Positions 18,537 to 28,977 of a DNA stretch of 64,000 nt are shown in pieces (the first letter of the stretch is position 1; each line of letters opens with the position of its first letter). Source of the stretch: Methylomonas paludis (GTDB taxonomy: Bacteria; Pseudomonadota; Gammaproteobacteria; Methylococcales; Methylomonadaceae); contig NZ_CP073754.1 in assembly GCF_018734325.1 (NCBI RefSeq), positions 1,178,001 to 1,242,000 on the forward strand. The letters run 5' to 3'. Made by a program: the position numbers and the translations under genes. The notes beneath the pieces are model-generated. The model was not told the DNA's origin. It searched no databases and saw only the letters and a program-made list of their open reading frames with translations.

Positions 18537-19731
18537 AAAATTGTGCAGTAGTTGCGCCAACCGCATTGGCGGCTATCAATGTTGGAGGGACAACGATCCA
18601 TTCTTTTTTTGGGTTCCCACCAAGAGCGTTAAATTCTGATGAAGTTTTTCAGCCAAAAACACATATGCGTCCGGTTATTGCTAATCTTCAAGTATTGATT
18701 ATTGATGAAGTATCCATGGTGTCGCCAGATATTATTGATAGCATTAGCAATAGCCTAAAGTTAATGAAAAATAATGAATTAGCATTTGGCGGAATCAGTG
18801 TTGTATTTGTAGGAGACTTGTTACAATTGCCTCCGGTCATTTCTGATCCGGTTTTAGCGGTTTTTTACAGTGATCGTTATCTATCAGCAAATTTCTTTTC
18901 TGCTTTAGTATTTGAGGAAATAGGCATCACTTCTATACAGTTAACCAGGGTATTTAGGCAGTTGGATCAGGAATTTGTTGATATTTTGGATAGAATAAGA
19001 TTAAACCAAAATCATCGCGATGCAGTCGCTCGGCTTAATAGAGAATGTTTTAGAGATAAAGTCAGCGAACAAGACTCATCAATGTACTTGGTGCCCACTA
19101 AAAGAGCGGCAGAGTCGATCAATAGGCGAAATCTGGATTGTTTATCTGGTGAATTAAAAAAATATCATGCTCAAATCGAAGGGCGTATAAATTTACAACA
19201 CGATAAGTTTCCTGTGCCAGATTGTTTGGAATTAAAAGAATCGGCACAAGTATTGTTTGTTAAAAACAATCATCCGTATTGGATGAATGGCACTTTAGGT
19301 AAAATCATTGCTTTTTCTGAAGATAGTTTAACTGTAGAACTAATCGCAACTGGTAATGTTGTATCTGTTAATAGAGAAATCTGGGAAAAAATTCAATATG
19401 AGTACAATCCTCGGGAAAAACATATCATAAGTCGAAGTGTCGGAAGCTTTAAACAATTTCCTGTGACCTTAGGTTGGGCTATCACGATACATAAGTCGCA
19501 AGGGATGACTTTGGATAAAGTTAGAATTGATTTAGGGGGTGGTGCATTTTGCAGTGGTCAAACCTATGTCGCGTTATCGCGTTGTCGAACTATGGCTGGT
19601 ATTACGCTTTTAAGGCCAATATCAATGAAAGATGTCAAAGCTGATAGCAAGATTCTTCAATTCTATCAGCAATTAGAAAGGTCTGATCTGAACTTGTCTG
19701 GTTAACTAAACCTAACATCTATTCGCCCGCC

Positions 19732-20745
19732 TCACCACAACGTCATCCCCAAAAATGTAATATAAAACAAACCATTAACCAGCAAAGCCCACAGCGGCAG
19801 GCCGTTGCCGTGCTTGCGCGAATTCATCCGCAGCCAAGCAGCCGCAAGCACCGTAATCAATACCCCGCTTAACACCTCGATACGCGGTTGCCAGGGGGTC
19901 AGCATAATACCAATCGCCGGCAGCAGCGTGCCTTGAAACACCATCGCCCCGGTGATATTGCCAAACGCCAGGGTATCCTTGCCGCGCCGAATCCAGAGAA
20001 TGCTATTCACCTTCTCCGGTAATTCGGTGGCAATCGGAATAATCAGCAGCGATAACAGCAAGGCCGAAATGCCCAGCAAGTGCGCCACGCCCTCAACTCC
20101 ATAGATAAAGCCTTCAGCCCCATACACCAGCAAGGCCAGGCCCAGCGCCAGTTGCAGCAAAATCGTCAGCAGATTGGTGGGCAGCCCCAGGCGGGCAATA
20201 TACATTTTTGAGTCGGTTTCGGTGGCGTGGCCGTCTTCCACTAAAACCGCCGAAGCCCGTAGCGTCAGTATGATATAAACCACATAGGTCAATACCAGCG
20301 CCACGCTCAATGCACCGCGGATATAGCGTTCTTGCTGCGGCACATACATGGCGGCAGCGGCCAGCACAAAGGCAAACAGAAAAACATTCAAGTCTCTGAC
20401 AAAGCCGCTACGTTCCGGTCGAATCCGTCCGGCTATGCCTCTTTGGCGCAACACCGAAAACGCCATCAAACAGGTCGATAAAGTGGATAACATCAGCGGT
20501 GCGCCCAGAATCGCGCCTACGCCGATTTCCTCATTGATATTGGCATCGGCGGTGCCGGCCAGCAAAGCCAGCAGCGGTACCATGGTTTCCGGCAAAGCGG
20601 TGCCGATCGCGGCAAATAATGAGCCGGTAACCCCTTCGGAAATATTGAGTTTCTCGCCCAGATGTTCCAGCGCATTGGTAAAAAGTTCTGATGCTATCAA
20701 AATAACAATCAGCATTATCAACAGGGTAAGCAGAAAAACCGTCAC
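19732..20745 (-). CDS. Calcium/cation antiporter (CaCA family)
   Basis: The 337-residue membrane protein has the two inverted alpha-repeats of the cation/Ca2+ exchanger family: GTALPETMVPLLAL with VGAILGAP (residues ~48-85) and IPIATELPEKVNSILW with FGNITGAMVFQGT (residues ~237-275). The acidic residues of both repeats bind the cation. About ten membrane helices are apparent. It should export Ca2+ in exchange for Na+ or H+. The start is GTG at 20745 with AAGGA nearby. It stands alone and converges on the interrupted helicase. Confidence 0.88.
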   Translation of the reverse strand: MTVFLLTLLIMLIVILIASELFTNALEHLGEKLNISEGVTGSLFAAIGTALPETMVPLLALLAGTADANINEEIGVGAILGAPLMLSTLSTCLMAFSVLRQRGIAGRIRPERSGFVRDLNVFLFAFVLAAAAMYVPQQERYIRGALSVALVLTYVVYIILTLRASAVLVEDGHATETDSKMYIARLGLPTNLLTILLQLALGLALLVYGAEGFIYGVEGVAHLLGISALLLSLLIIPIATELPEKVNSILWIRRGKDTLAFGNITGAMVFQGTLLPAIGIMLTPWQPRIEVLSGVLITVLAAAWLRMNSRKHGNGLPLWALLVNGLFYITFLGMTLW

Positions 20746-21169
20746 TGATTTTGATCCTTAAATGGTGCCGAATCAGCACATCAGCCGCTTCGGTATTGAT
20801 TTCGCAGCTAATAGCCGCGATTTTGTGGAATAGTCAGGTAGGGTGGATTCGCCGCTAGGCAATCCACCAAAGCTTCTTGAGTACGAAGTGAAAACGCCCT
20901 AAGCAGGTTTAAGGTTTTGGGCCTGATTGCTTCTACATCGAATTTCTCGACACCAACAAAGTGTAGGTAATAATGCTTTAAACCTTTGACCCGGCAGCAA
21001 GCTCAAGTACCAAATCGTCTTTTAGATCCAGTAAGCAGTAAATAGAGTAGCCACAAAACACGATTAACGCAAACATAGCTTTAATAAAACACCAAATCCA
21101 GAACAGAAATAGAACTAAAGCTGTTTACATGGTAGGCTATCAGCTGTTTTTTGCCCTTTAGCTGTTACC
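20746..21169. other. Intergenic region between the antiporter and umuD
   Basis: It contains one REP hairpin (20838-20868). I looked for a LexA box of the CTG-N10-CAG type upstream of umuD and found no clear match; CTG at about 21122 is followed ten bases later by AGG rather than CAG. No gene seen. Confidence 0.4.
20838..20868 (+). repeat. REP hairpin (GTAGGGTGGATT family)
   Basis: GTAGGGTGGATT, loop CGCCGCTAGGC, AATCCACC. Near-identical copies lie at 39069, 43986 and 49250 and a variant at 29143. Confidence 0.75.
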
Positions 21170-21649
21170 ATGCCTGCAACCCACAACCCCCTCAAAATCA
21201 CCGCTGCCCGGCCACTATTCGGTGCCTGGTCAACGGTTTTAAGACCGGCGCAAAGCCTGCAAAAAAGGTTTTTGCCGCTGTTTACCGGCAAAGTCGCCGC
21301 TGGCTTTCCGTCGCCCGCCGATGATTACATCGAAAAAACCCTGGATTTAAACGACTTGCTGGTCAAAAAACCGGCGGCCACCTTTTTTGTGCGCGCTCAG
21401 GGTGAATCCATGCTGGGGGCCGGTATTCATCCCGACGATATCCTGGTGGTCGACCGTTCGCTGGAACCGGTCGCCGGCAAAATTGTGATCTGCGCCTTAA
21501 ACGGCGAATTAACCGTTAAACGCCTGGCCCGGGAGCAAGGGCAATGGCAATTAAAAGCCGAAAATCCCGCCTATGCCGATATTGTCCTGCATGAAGATAT
21601 CGATATGGTGGTCTGGGGCGTGGTCACCAACGTCATCCACGCTGTGTAA
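21170..21649 (+). CDS. umuD: UmuD-type mutagenesis protease subunit
   Basis: UmuD is cleaved after DNA damage with RecA help, and the processed form joins UmuC as DNA polymerase V. The 159-residue protein has the self-cleavage site Ala44-Gly45 (KVAAGFPSP), the nucleophile Ser80 (QGESMLGAG) and the general base Lys117 (GELTVKRLA). The N-terminus is slightly longer than E. coli UmuD (139 residues). Its stop codon overlaps the umuC start by one base. Confidence 0.93.
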   Translation: MPATHNPLKITAARPLFGAWSTVLRPAQSLQKRFLPLFTGKVAAGFPSPADDYIEKTLDLNDLLVKKPAATFFVRAQGESMLGAGIHPDDILVVDRSLEPVAGKIVICALNGELTVKRLAREQGQWQLKAENPAYADIVLHEDIDMVVWGVVTNVIHAV

Positions 21650-22932
21650 TGGCTAAACTGATTGCGCTGGTCGATTGCAACAACTTTTACGTCAGTTGCG
21701 AACGGGTATTCCGGCCTGATCTGATCGGCAAGCCAGTGGCGGTATTGAGCAACAACGATGGTTGCATCGTCTCCCGCAGTCAGGAAGTCAAAGAGTTAGG
21801 CGTCAAAATGGCCGTGCCGCTGTTTCAGGTACAGCATCTGGTCAAGCGTCATCACATCCAGCTGTTTTCCTCCAATTATGCGTTATACGCCGATATGTCG
21901 GCGCGGGTCATGGCCACATTGGCCGAATTTGCCGCCCATCTGGAAGTCTATTCCATTGATGAAGCCTTTCTGGATTTAACCGATATCGGCAGCCAGGAAC
22001 CGTTGGCCTACAGCTTACAGATTAAAGAAACCGTGTTTAAAAGGACCGGCATTCCGGTTTGCGTCGGGTTGGGGCCGACTAAGACCCTGGCAAAACTGGC
22101 TAATTTTGCCGCCAAAAAATGGCCAAAAACCGGGGGGGTGCTGGATTTATCCGACCCCATCCGCCGGGAAAAACTGTTGCGCCGCGTTGCCGTTCAAGAA
22201 GTTTGGGGCATAGGCTCCCTTACCGCCGCCAAACTTCAGTCACTTGGTATCCACACCGCCTGGGATTTGGCCAGCCAGCCCAGTGAACGCATGCATCAGC
22301 AATTTAGCGTGGTGCTGGCCAGAACCGTCATGGAATTAAACGCCACCCCTTGCCAGGCCCTGGCAGAAATAGCCCCGGATAAACAGCAGATCGTCTGCTC
22401 GCGCAGTTTCAGTCGGCCAGTAACCACATTGGCAGAAATGTCACACGCCGTGGCCGAATACTGCAGTAGAGCCGCCGAGAAACTCAGACACCAAAAATCC
22501 GTGGCCGGCTGTCTGAGCGTTTATATCAGAACCAGCCCGTTCGCGGGGCAGGGCGGCCAATATCAACGCGCTGCCAGCTACCGCTTGCAACCGGCCACTC
22601 AGGATACCCGCATCATGATCAGCATCGCCCAGCGCTTATTAAGGCAAATATTCCGGGCCGGTTACAACTACCAGAAATGCGGCGTGCAACTCAGCGGTAT
22701 CCAGCCGGAATCGACACCCGCCCAGCAGGAATTGTTTGATTTCACCGCAATGGGTTTGGCTACGGAAAACCGGTCATTAATGAAAACCCTCGATCAAATC
22801 AACCGGCGCTTCCCCAAGTCCATAGAAGTGGCCGCCAGCTGTTTCGACAAAACCTGGAAAGCCAGATCAGAACGTATATCCCCCTGTTACACCACCGACT
22901 GGCGCGACTTGCTTAAGGTAAGCTGTTGCTAA
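21649..22932 (+). CDS. umuC: DNA polymerase V catalytic subunit
   Basis: The 427-residue Y-family polymerase has ALVDCNNFYVSCERVF with the first metal-binding Asp, NNDGCIVSRS, and the SIDEAFLDL motif with the Asp-Glu catalytic pair. A helix-hairpin-helix (VWGIGSLTAAKLQSLGI) and the little-finger and C-terminal domains follow. It inserts bases across damage during the SOS response. Length is normal (E. coli 422). It is coupled to umuD. Confidence 0.96.
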   Translation: MAKLIALVDCNNFYVSCERVFRPDLIGKPVAVLSNNDGCIVSRSQEVKELGVKMAVPLFQVQHLVKRHHIQLFSSNYALYADMSARVMATLAEFAAHLEVYSIDEAFLDLTDIGSQEPLAYSLQIKETVFKRTGIPVCVGLGPTKTLAKLANFAAKKWPKTGGVLDLSDPIRREKLLRRVAVQEVWGIGSLTAAKLQSLGIHTAWDLASQPSERMHQQFSVVLARTVMELNATPCQALAEIAPDKQQIVCSRSFSRPVTTLAEMSHAVAEYCSRAAEKLRHQKSVAGCLSVYIRTSPFAGQGGQYQRAASYRLQPATQDTRIMISIAQRLLRQIFRAGYNYQKCGVQLSGIQPESTPAQQELFDFTAMGLATENRSLMKTLDQINRRFPKSIEVAASCFDKTWKARSERISPCYTTDWRDLLKVSCC

Positions 22933-23230
22933 CATCATAGGGTCAACATCATAGCAACATCATAGGGTCAGGTCTTGCCTTTTGCCCGGCTCCATCACCA
23001 TGCCATCACTATCCGATTCCTCATTGTTATAAAGTTGTAACCACAAAACAACTGCAATAGCCGCCGAGTCGGCCTTGCTGAAAATCACAATTACCGCGAA
23101 TTTCCTTATATTTTCTTAACACAAATACCGGGGGTTTTTACAGAATTTTTATACATGATTCTGTAAATTAGCACTATAGTGAGTAAGGTAACTTGTGCAC
23201 TACGATTTTAATTTAGGTGAGGTAATCCAG
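22933..23230. other. Intergenic region upstream of kdp
   Basis: Directly after umuC lie short direct repeats AACATCATAGGGTCA and a GGGTCAGGTCTTGCCTTTTG segment of the kind that flanks RAYT relics elsewhere in this window. The right half carries the kdp control region. Confidence 0.5.
23137..23180 (+). promoter_or_regulatory. Candidate operator and promoter of the kdp operon
   Basis: A perfect 10-bp inverted repeat, TTTACAGAAT (23137-23146) and ATTCTGTAAA (23158-23167), has centres 21 bp apart, two helical turns. A -10-like TATAGT follows at 23175-23180, so the right arm would sit between -35 and -10. No GG-N10-GC sigma-54 promoter was seen here. Confidence 0.5.
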
Positions 23231-23323
23231 ATGGATGCATTGTATTTGTTGTTGGCATTGGTATTTTTTGGGATTTCTGCCTGGCTGATAGCCGGGTGCG
23301 AAGTGTTGCGGGGAAAATCATGA
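23231..23323 (+). CDS. Small membrane protein encoded before kdpF
   Basis: This 30-residue ORF (start [12 protein letters not shown], end EVLRGKS) consists of one membrane helix with a short charged tail. A GAGGT box precedes its ATG. Its TGA overlaps the ATG of kdpF by 2 bases (23320-23323), so it is translationally coupled to the kdp genes. Small ORFs of this type lie upstream of kdpF in several proteobacteria; I know no demonstrated function. It may be an extra small subunit or a regulator of the Kdp pump. Confidence 0.65.
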   Translation: MDALYLLLALVFFGISAWLIAGCEVLRGKS

Positions 23324-23409
23324 GTTGGGTTTACGGCTTGAGTGGGGTATTGGCGCTGGTGGTCTTTATCTATTTACTGGTAGCTTTGTTTTATCCGGAG
23401 AAATTCTGA
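23320..23409 (+). CDS. kdpF: K+-transporting ATPase small subunit KdpF
   Basis: The 29-residue hydrophobic peptide begins MSWVYGLSG and ends ALFYPEKF, with one membrane helix and the family's terminal YPE(K/R)F. KdpF stabilises the KdpABC complex. The TGA overlaps the kdpA ATG by one base. Confidence 0.9.
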   Translation: MSWVYGLSGVLALVVFIYLLVALFYPEKF

Positions 23410-25232
23410 TGACTGCTCAAGGTTTTTTACAGATTTTTATTTATCTAGCCGTCTTATTGGGCTTAGCCAAGCCTTTAGGCATTTATATGGCCCGGGTTTA
23501 CCAAAATGAATCGGTGGGTTTAAATCGCTGGTTTAGCGGCTTAGAAAATCTATTGTATCGGCTCAGCGGAATTAAGCCGGAACAGGAAATGCGCTGGAGC
23601 CAATATGCTTTAGCCGTACTGGTATTCAATTTACTGGGTTTGTTAGTCGTGTATCTCCTGCAACGGTTTCAGGATATTTTACCGTTAAATCCGCAGGCCT
23701 TAGCCGCGGTAAGCCCGGATTCAGCATTTAATACCGCAGTTAGTTTTGCCACCAATACCAACTGGCAAGGCTATAGCGGCGAAGCCACCATGAGTTATCT
23801 GACCCAAATGCTGGGTTTAACCGTGCAAAACTTTTTATCGGCAGCCAGTGGCATGGCGGTATTAGTGGCATTGATACGCGGTTTTTCCCGGCGCAATACC
23901 GATAGTATCGGTAATTTCTGGGTGGATATGCTGCGCAGTACCCTTTATATCCTGTTGCCTTTGTCTTTGCTGTTCGCACTGGTATTGGTGGGGCAGGGCG
24001 TGGTGCAAACATTCAGCCAGTATCAGACCGTAAATTTACAGGAAGTGGTGAGTTATCAAACCCCGCAACTGGACGCCGATGCCAAACCGGTATTGGATGC
24101 ACAAGGTAAGCCGGTCATGGTAGATGCGCAGAGCCGGCAACAAACTTTGGCCCTAGGCCCGGCGGCCTCGCAAATTGCCATCAAGCAATTGGGTACCAAT
24201 GGCGGCGGTTTCTTTAACGTCAATTCGGCGCATCCGTTTGAAAATCCAACCCCATTGACCAACTTCCTGGAAATGCTGGCCATATTACTGATCCCGGCAG
24301 CCTTGTGCTACACCTTTGGCGTGATGATAGGCGATGTGCGCCAGGGCTGGGTAATGCTGGCGGCGATGACCTTGGTGTTCGTGGTTTTGGTGTTTGTCAG
24401 CGTGCCTGCCGAACAAGCCGGTAATCCGGCCTTAACAACGCTGGGTGTGGATCAATTGGCGGCGGCGCAACAGCCCGGCGGCAATATGGAAGGCAAAGAA
24501 GCCCGGTTTGGGGTAGTCAATTCAGCCTTATGGGCCGTGGTGACCACAGCAGCCTCCAATGGCTCGGTAAATGCGATGCATGATTCGTTTACGCCCTTGG
24601 GCGGCATGGTGCCGATGTGGCTGATGCAGTTGGGCGAAGTCATTTACGGTGGGGTAGGTTCAGGCTTATACGGCATGATTATTTATGCCCTGATCGCGGT
24701 GTTTATTGCCGGTCTGATGATAGGCCGTACCCCGGAATATCTGGGGAAAAAAGTTGAGGCATTTGAAGTCAAAATGGCCGGTATCGTGATTCTGATTCCA
24801 CCCTTGATGGTATTGGCGGGTACCGCCATCGCTCTGTTGACCGAGGCCGGCAAGGCTTCCATATTCAATCCGGGGGCTCATGGTTTTAGTGAAGTGTTAT
24901 ACGCGTTCTCCTCGGCGGGTAATAACAATGGCAGTGCTTTTGGCGGTATCTCAGCCAACGTGCCGTTTTATAACCTGACGCTGGGTTTGGCCATGCTGTT
25001 TTCCCGTTATTGGCTAATCATTCCGGTATTGGCAATTGCCGGTTCTTTTGCCGCCAAAAAAACGGTGCCGGTCGGGCCGGGCACCTTGTCCACCCATACG
25101 CCGCTGTTTGTGATGTTGCTGATCGGTACAGTACTGATGGTAGGGGCGCTGACCTTTGTGCCTGCATTGGCTTTGGGACCGGTGGTTGAGCATTTGCAAA
25201 TGATTAATCAGTCTGCATTAGGATTAAGGTAA
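23409..25232 (+). CDS. kdpA: K+-transporting ATPase subunit A
   Basis: KdpA is the channel-like K+-binding subunit of the high-affinity, ATP-driven Kdp pump. The 607-residue protein starts at the ATG 23409, which overlaps the kdpF stop. It has about ten membrane helices and the selectivity-filter-like segments [30 protein letters not shown], and [12 protein letters not shown]. It is about 50 residues longer than E. coli KdpA; a loop with [18 protein letters not shown] near residue 225 accounts for some of this. Confidence 0.96.
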   Translation: MTAQGFLQIFIYLAVLLGLAKPLGIYMARVYQNESVGLNRWFSGLENLLYRLSGIKPEQEMRWSQYALAVLVFNLLGLLVVYLLQRFQDILPLNPQALAAVSPDSAFNTAVSFATNTNWQGYSGEATMSYLTQMLGLTVQNFLSAASGMAVLVALIRGFSRRNTDSIGNFWVDMLRSTLYILLPLSLLFALVLVGQGVVQTFSQYQTVNLQEVVSYQTPQLDADAKPVLDAQGKPVMVDAQSRQQTLALGPAASQIAIKQLGTNGGGFFNVNSAHPFENPTPLTNFLEMLAILLIPAALCYTFGVMIGDVRQGWVMLAAMTLVFVVLVFVSVPAEQAGNPALTTLGVDQLAAAQQPGGNMEGKEARFGVVNSALWAVVTTAASNGSVNAMHDSFTPLGGMVPMWLMQLGEVIYGGVGSGLYGMIIYALIAVFIAGLMIGRTPEYLGKKVEAFEVKMAGIVILIPPLMVLAGTAIALLTEAGKASIFNPGAHGFSEVLYAFSSAGNNNGSAFGGISANVPFYNLTLGLAMLFSRYWLIIPVLAIAGSFAAKKTVPVGPGTLSTHTPLFVMLLIGTVLMVGALTFVPALALGPVVEHLQMINQSALGLR

Positions 25233-25236
25233 TACT

Positions 25237-27309
25237 ATGACGAGTAAATCTGTTTCTACATCCCTGTTTGAGCGGGATATTCTCCTGCAAGCGGTGCTTG
25301 ATTCGTTTGCAAAATTAACCCCCAGACAGCAATGGAAAAATCCGGTGATGTTTGTGGTGTATCTGGGTAGTTTGCTGACCACCGTTTTGTGGTTGCAAGC
25401 GCTGACTGGTCAAAGTGAAGAACCGGCCGGTTTTATTTTACATGTGACCCTTTGGTTATGGTTTACCGTACTGTTTGCCAATTTTGCAGAAGCAGTAGCG
25501 GAGGGCCGCAGCAAGGCGCAAGCGGCGTTTTTGCGTAGCGCCAAGCGTGATATTACCGCCAAAAAACTCGATGAAGCCCGTTACGGCAGCAACTATTCAA
25601 AAGTGCCTGGCTCCAGTTTGCGTAAAGGTGATGTGGTATTGATCGAAGCCGGTGATTTTGTGCCGGGTGATGGTGAGGTGATCGAAGGCGTGGCTTCGGT
25701 GGATGAGAGTGCGATAACCGGCGAAAGTGCCCCGGTGATTCGGGAATCGGGCGGCGATTTCAGTTCAGTAACCGGCGGCACCAGAGTGTTATCGGACTGG
25801 CTGGTAGTGCGGATTTCAGTGAATCCCGGCGAGACCTTTCTGGATCGGATGATTTCAATGGTGGAGAGTGCCAAACGCCAGAAAACCCCCAACGAAATTG
25901 CCCTGACTATTTTACTGGTGGCCTTAACCCTGGTGTTTCTGTTTGCCACCGTGACTTTATTGCCGTTTTCACTGTATAGCGTCAGTAGTTCAGGTAGTGG
26001 TCAGCCGATCAGTATCACGGTACTGGTGGCTTTACTGGTATGTCTGATACCCACCACCATCGGTGGCTTATTGTCTGCAATTGGTGTGGCCGGTATCGGC
26101 AGAATGATGCAGAAAAACGTGGTAGCCACCTCCGGCCGGGCTGTGGAAGCAGCAGGTGATGTCGACGTACTGCTGCTGGATAAAACCGGAACCATCACCC
26201 TGGGTAACCGGCAGGCTTCGACATTCATTCCAGCCCGAGGTGTTTCTCCAGATCAGTTGGCCGATGCGGCGCAATTGGCATCCCTGGCCGATGAAACCCC
26301 GGAAGGCCGCAGTATTGTGGTATTGGCCAAACAAAAGTTTGGCATCAGGGAACGTGATGTACGCTCTTTAGGTGCCACCTTTGTGCATTTCAGCGCCCAA
26401 ACCCGGATGAGTGGCGTGAATTTGGCAGGGCGGCAAATCCGCAAGGGCGCCGCCGACTCCATTAAGCAGTTTGTCGCCGAACAGGGTGGGCAGTTTCCTG
26501 ACGATATTCAAAAAAGCGTTACCGATGTGGCGCGGCGCGGCAGTACCCCGCTGGTGGTAGCCGATGGCGCCAAGGCCTTGGGTGTAATAGAACTGAAGGA
26601 TATTGTCAAAGGCGGCATCAAAGAACGCTTCATGGAATTGCGGCAGATGGGCATCAAGACCATTATGATTACCGGTGACAACCGTTTGACCGCAGCAGCC
26701 ATAGCCGCAGAAGCCGGAGTGGATGACTTTCTGGCGGAAGCCACCCCGGAAGCCAAGTTAAGTCTGATTCGTCAGCATCAGGCCGATGGCCGTCTGGTAG
26801 CGATGACCGGTGACGGAACAAACGATGCACCGGCCTTGGCCCAGGCCGATGTGGCAGTGGCTATGAATAGCGGGACTCAGGCAGCCAAGGAAGCCGGCAA
26901 TATGGTGGATCTGGATTCCAATCCCACCAAATTGATCGAGATTGTCGAAACCGGCAAGCAAATGCTGATGACACGCGGAGCTTTAACCACGTTTAGTATT
27001 GCCAATGATGTGGCCAAGTATTTTGCCATTATCCCGGCGGCATTTGCCACCACCTATCCGGCTTTGAATGTATTAAATGTGATGGGTTTGGCAACGCCTG
27101 CCAGTGCGATACTGTCGGCGGTAATCTTTAATGCCCTGATTATTATAGCCCTGATACCCCTGGCATTGACCGGGATACGGTATAAACCGGTAGGTGCGGA
27201 AAAACTGTTGCAGAATAATTTGCTGGTGTACGGCTTGGGTGGACTGATAGTACCGTTTATTGGTATCAAGCTGATTGATATGTTGCTGCTTACCTTGAAC
27301 CTGGTGTAA
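25237..27309 (+). CDS. kdpB: K+-transporting ATPase subunit B
   Basis: KdpB is the P-type ATPase that powers K+ uptake. The 690-residue protein has the phosphorylated Asp in LLDKTGTIT, the TGES motif of the actuator domain (AITGESAPV), and the [19 protein letters not shown] hinge motif. Membrane helices lie near the N-terminus, in the middle and at the C-terminus. Length agrees with the family (about 680). It starts 4 bases after kdpA and overlaps kdpC by one base. Confidence 0.97.
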   Translation: MTSKSVSTSLFERDILLQAVLDSFAKLTPRQQWKNPVMFVVYLGSLLTTVLWLQALTGQSEEPAGFILHVTLWLWFTVLFANFAEAVAEGRSKAQAAFLRSAKRDITAKKLDEARYGSNYSKVPGSSLRKGDVVLIEAGDFVPGDGEVIEGVASVDESAITGESAPVIRESGGDFSSVTGGTRVLSDWLVVRISVNPGETFLDRMISMVESAKRQKTPNEIALTILLVALTLVFLFATVTLLPFSLYSVSSSGSGQPISITVLVALLVCLIPTTIGGLLSAIGVAGIGRMMQKNVVATSGRAVEAAGDVDVLLLDKTGTITLGNRQASTFIPARGVSPDQLADAAQLASLADETPEGRSIVVLAKQKFGIRERDVRSLGATFVHFSAQTRMSGVNLAGRQIRKGAADSIKQFVAEQGGQFPDDIQKSVTDVARRGSTPLVVADGAKALGVIELKDIVKGGIKERFMELRQMGIKTIMITGDNRLTAAAIAAEAGVDDFLAEATPEAKLSLIRQHQADGRLVAMTGDGTNDAPALAQADVAVAMNSGTQAAKEAGNMVDLDSNPTKLIEIVETGKQMLMTRGALTTFSIANDVAKYFAIIPAAFATTYPALNVLNVMGLATPASAILSAVIFNALIIIALIPLALTGIRYKPVGAEKLLQNNLLVYGLGGLIVPFIGIKLIDMLLLTLNLV

Positions 27310-27320
27310 TGGAGTCGAAT

Positions 27321-27899
27321 ATGTTGAATTATTTAAGACCGGCAGCCATCCTGCTGCTGTTGTTGAGCTTATTAACCGGTGTTGCATATCCGGCCTTGGT
27401 GACGGCATTGGCGCAATGGTGGTTTCCCCAGCAGGCCAACGGCAGTTTAATAACCGGCAAACAGGGCGAAGTGCAGGGTTCGGCCTTGATAGGCCAGACC
27501 TTTACCGAGCCACGTTATTTCTGGAGCCGGCCCTCGGCAACCGGGCCTTATGGCTATAATGCTGCCGCCTCCAGCGGTTCCAATCTGGGGCCGACCAACC
27601 CGGCTTTAATAGAGGCGGTGGCGGCCAGAGTTCAGGCTTTACATGACGCCGATCCGACTAATCAGGCGCCAGTACCGGTGGATCTGGTCACCGCTTCCGG
27701 CAGTGGCTTGGACCCGCATATCAGTCTGGCTGCGGCTGAATATCAAATTAAACGCGTAGCCCGCTTGCGTCATATCAGTGAAAGCATTTTACGGGCCCTG
27801 GTTGCCGCCAACAGCGAAGACCGGCAATGGCTGGTGTTTGGTGAACCCAGAGTCAATGTGTTGCAATTGAATCTGGCTTTGGATGCGCTGGGTAATTAA
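27321..27899 (+). CDS. kdpC: K+-transporting ATPase subunit C
   Basis: KdpC is the periplasmic-facing accessory subunit that supports K+ binding and ATP use. The 192-residue product has one N-terminal membrane helix (AAILLLLLSLLTGVAYP) and the family motifs FTEPRYFWSRPSAT, SSGSNLGPTN, SGSGLDPHIS and VNVLQLNLAL. An in-frame ATG at 27309 overlaps the kdpB stop, but the ATG at 27321 has GGAG six bases upstream and gives the usual N-terminus. Confidence 0.95.
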   Translation: MLNYLRPAAILLLLLSLLTGVAYPALVTALAQWWFPQQANGSLITGKQGEVQGSALIGQTFTEPRYFWSRPSATGPYGYNAAASSGSNLGPTNPALIEAVAARVQALHDADPTNQAPVPVDLVTASGSGLDPHISLAAAEYQIKRVARLRHISESILRALVAANSEDRQWLVFGEPRVNVLQLNLALDALGN

Positions 27900-27942
27900 G
27901 TTGGCGGTCAACTGTGCAGACAATGGTATTACTTGAAATAAT

Positions 27943-28977
27943 ATGATGGAATTTGATAGTCAGCAGTTGGAACCTGTGTTGGACACCCCCGAAATGTTGG
28001 GTGTGTCCCCGGCGATGCATAATCTAATACGGATTATTGACAGGGTAGCGCGTTCGGCTATGACAGTATTGATCAATGGAGAAACCGGCACCGGGAAAGA
28101 ATTGGCAGCGCGAACCCTGCATTGTCGAAGTCCGCGTGCCCATCAGCCCTTTGTTGCCATCAATACCGCCGCTATTCCCAAAGACTTACTGGAGTCCGAA
28201 TTATTTGGCCACGAACGCGGGGCGTTTACCGGGGCTTATGCCCGGCGGGCCGGACGATTCGAGCAGGCCAATGGCGGAACATTATTTCTGGATGAAATTG
28301 GTGATATGCCGCTGGAATTACAAACCCGTTTGTTGCGGGTATTGGCAGATGGCGAATTTTATCCGGTAGGGGCTCATGCCACAGTCAAAGTGGATGTATG
28401 GATTGTCGCGGCTACCCATCAAAATCTGGAAGAACTGGTGGCAGAAGGCCGCTTCAGAGAAGACTTGTATCATCGATTGAATGTATTCAGGGTGCGAATT
28501 CCACCTTTACGTGAACGTCGGGAAGATATTCCTCTACTGTTACAACATTATTTACGCAATGCCGCTTCGAGCTTCGGTGAGGCCCATAAACGCCTGTCTC
28601 CAGAGCTGGAAAATTATTTGTGTGCTTATCATTGGCCAGGCAATATTAGACAATTGGAAAACCTGTGCCATTGGCTAACCTTAATGGTGACCGGTTCGTG
28701 CATCCGTAAATTCGATTTACCCGATGAAATGCTGGATTTACAAACCAATGCCGAGTTATTGGATTGGCAGGATGCCTTAAGCGTCTGGGCCAAATTACAA
28801 CTGCAGGCCGGTAATCAAGATGTCGCCAAACAGGCACAGTCGGATTTCGACAAAGTATTGATACAAATGGCCTTAGCCCAGTTCGATGGCCATCGGCAAA
28901 TGGCTGCCAAGCATCTGGGCTATAGCCGGAATACCTTGACACGCAAAATTAAAGTGCTGGACTTACCGGATTGGTAA
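27943..28977 (+). CDS. Sigma-54 activator lacking a receiver domain, kdp-linked
   Basis: The 344-residue protein is a sigma-54-dependent enhancer-binding protein made of the AAA+ domain and a Fis-type DNA-binding end. Visible motifs are [14 protein letters not shown] (Walker A), GAFTGA (sigma-54 contact loop), [13 protein letters not shown] (Walker B), and a C-terminal helix-turn-helix ([19 protein letters not shown]). There is no N-terminal response-regulator or PAS domain; only about 20 residues precede the AAA+ core. It follows kdpC by 43 bases on the same strand. kdpDE genes are absent here, so it may control kdp or a distant target. Confidence 0.85.
   Translation: MMEFDSQQLEPVLDTPEMLGVSPAMHNLIRIIDRVARSAMTVLINGETGTGKELAARTLHCRSPRAHQPFVAINTAAIPKDLLESELFGHERGAFTGAYARRAGRFEQANGGTLFLDEIGDMPLELQTRLLRVLADGEFYPVGAHATVKVDVWIVAATHQNLEELVAEGRFREDLYHRLNVFRVRIPPLRERREDIPLLLQHYLRNAASSFGEAHKRLSPELENYLCAYHWPGNIRQLENLCHWLTLMVTGSCIRKFDLPDEMLDLQTNAELLDWQDALSVWAKLQLQAGNQDVAKQAQSDFDKVLIQMALAQFDGHRQMAAKHLGYSRNTLTRKIKVLDLPDW

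Larger units (their letters stand above)
14903..19705 (+). pseudogene. Pif1-like helicase gene interrupted by an IS dimer
   Basis: The first part (GTG at 14903 to 15146) ends just after the Walker A motif VTGRAGTGKST. The second part (18537-19705) holds the Walker B-like LIIDEVSMVS, the GDLLQLPPV motif, and the C-terminal GWAITIHKSQGMTLD and YVALSRCR motifs of the Pif1/RecD-like superfamily 1B. Joining 15146 to 18537 gives one uninterrupted 470-residue frame (IRFLTQNFQNCAVVAPTALA). The break is therefore due only to the insertion and its 8-bp target duplication. The gene follows the AbiE pair at 95 bases and may have been part of the same defence cluster. Confidence 0.9.

Noticed and set aside
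21100-21169. A LexA box upstream of umuD
   Set aside because: CTG at about 21122 has AGG, not CAG, at the right distance. I could not support a canonical box.
22990-23230. A sigma-54 promoter for kdp serving the downstream activator
   Set aside because: No TGGCAC-N5-TTGC or GG-N10-GC match was found.
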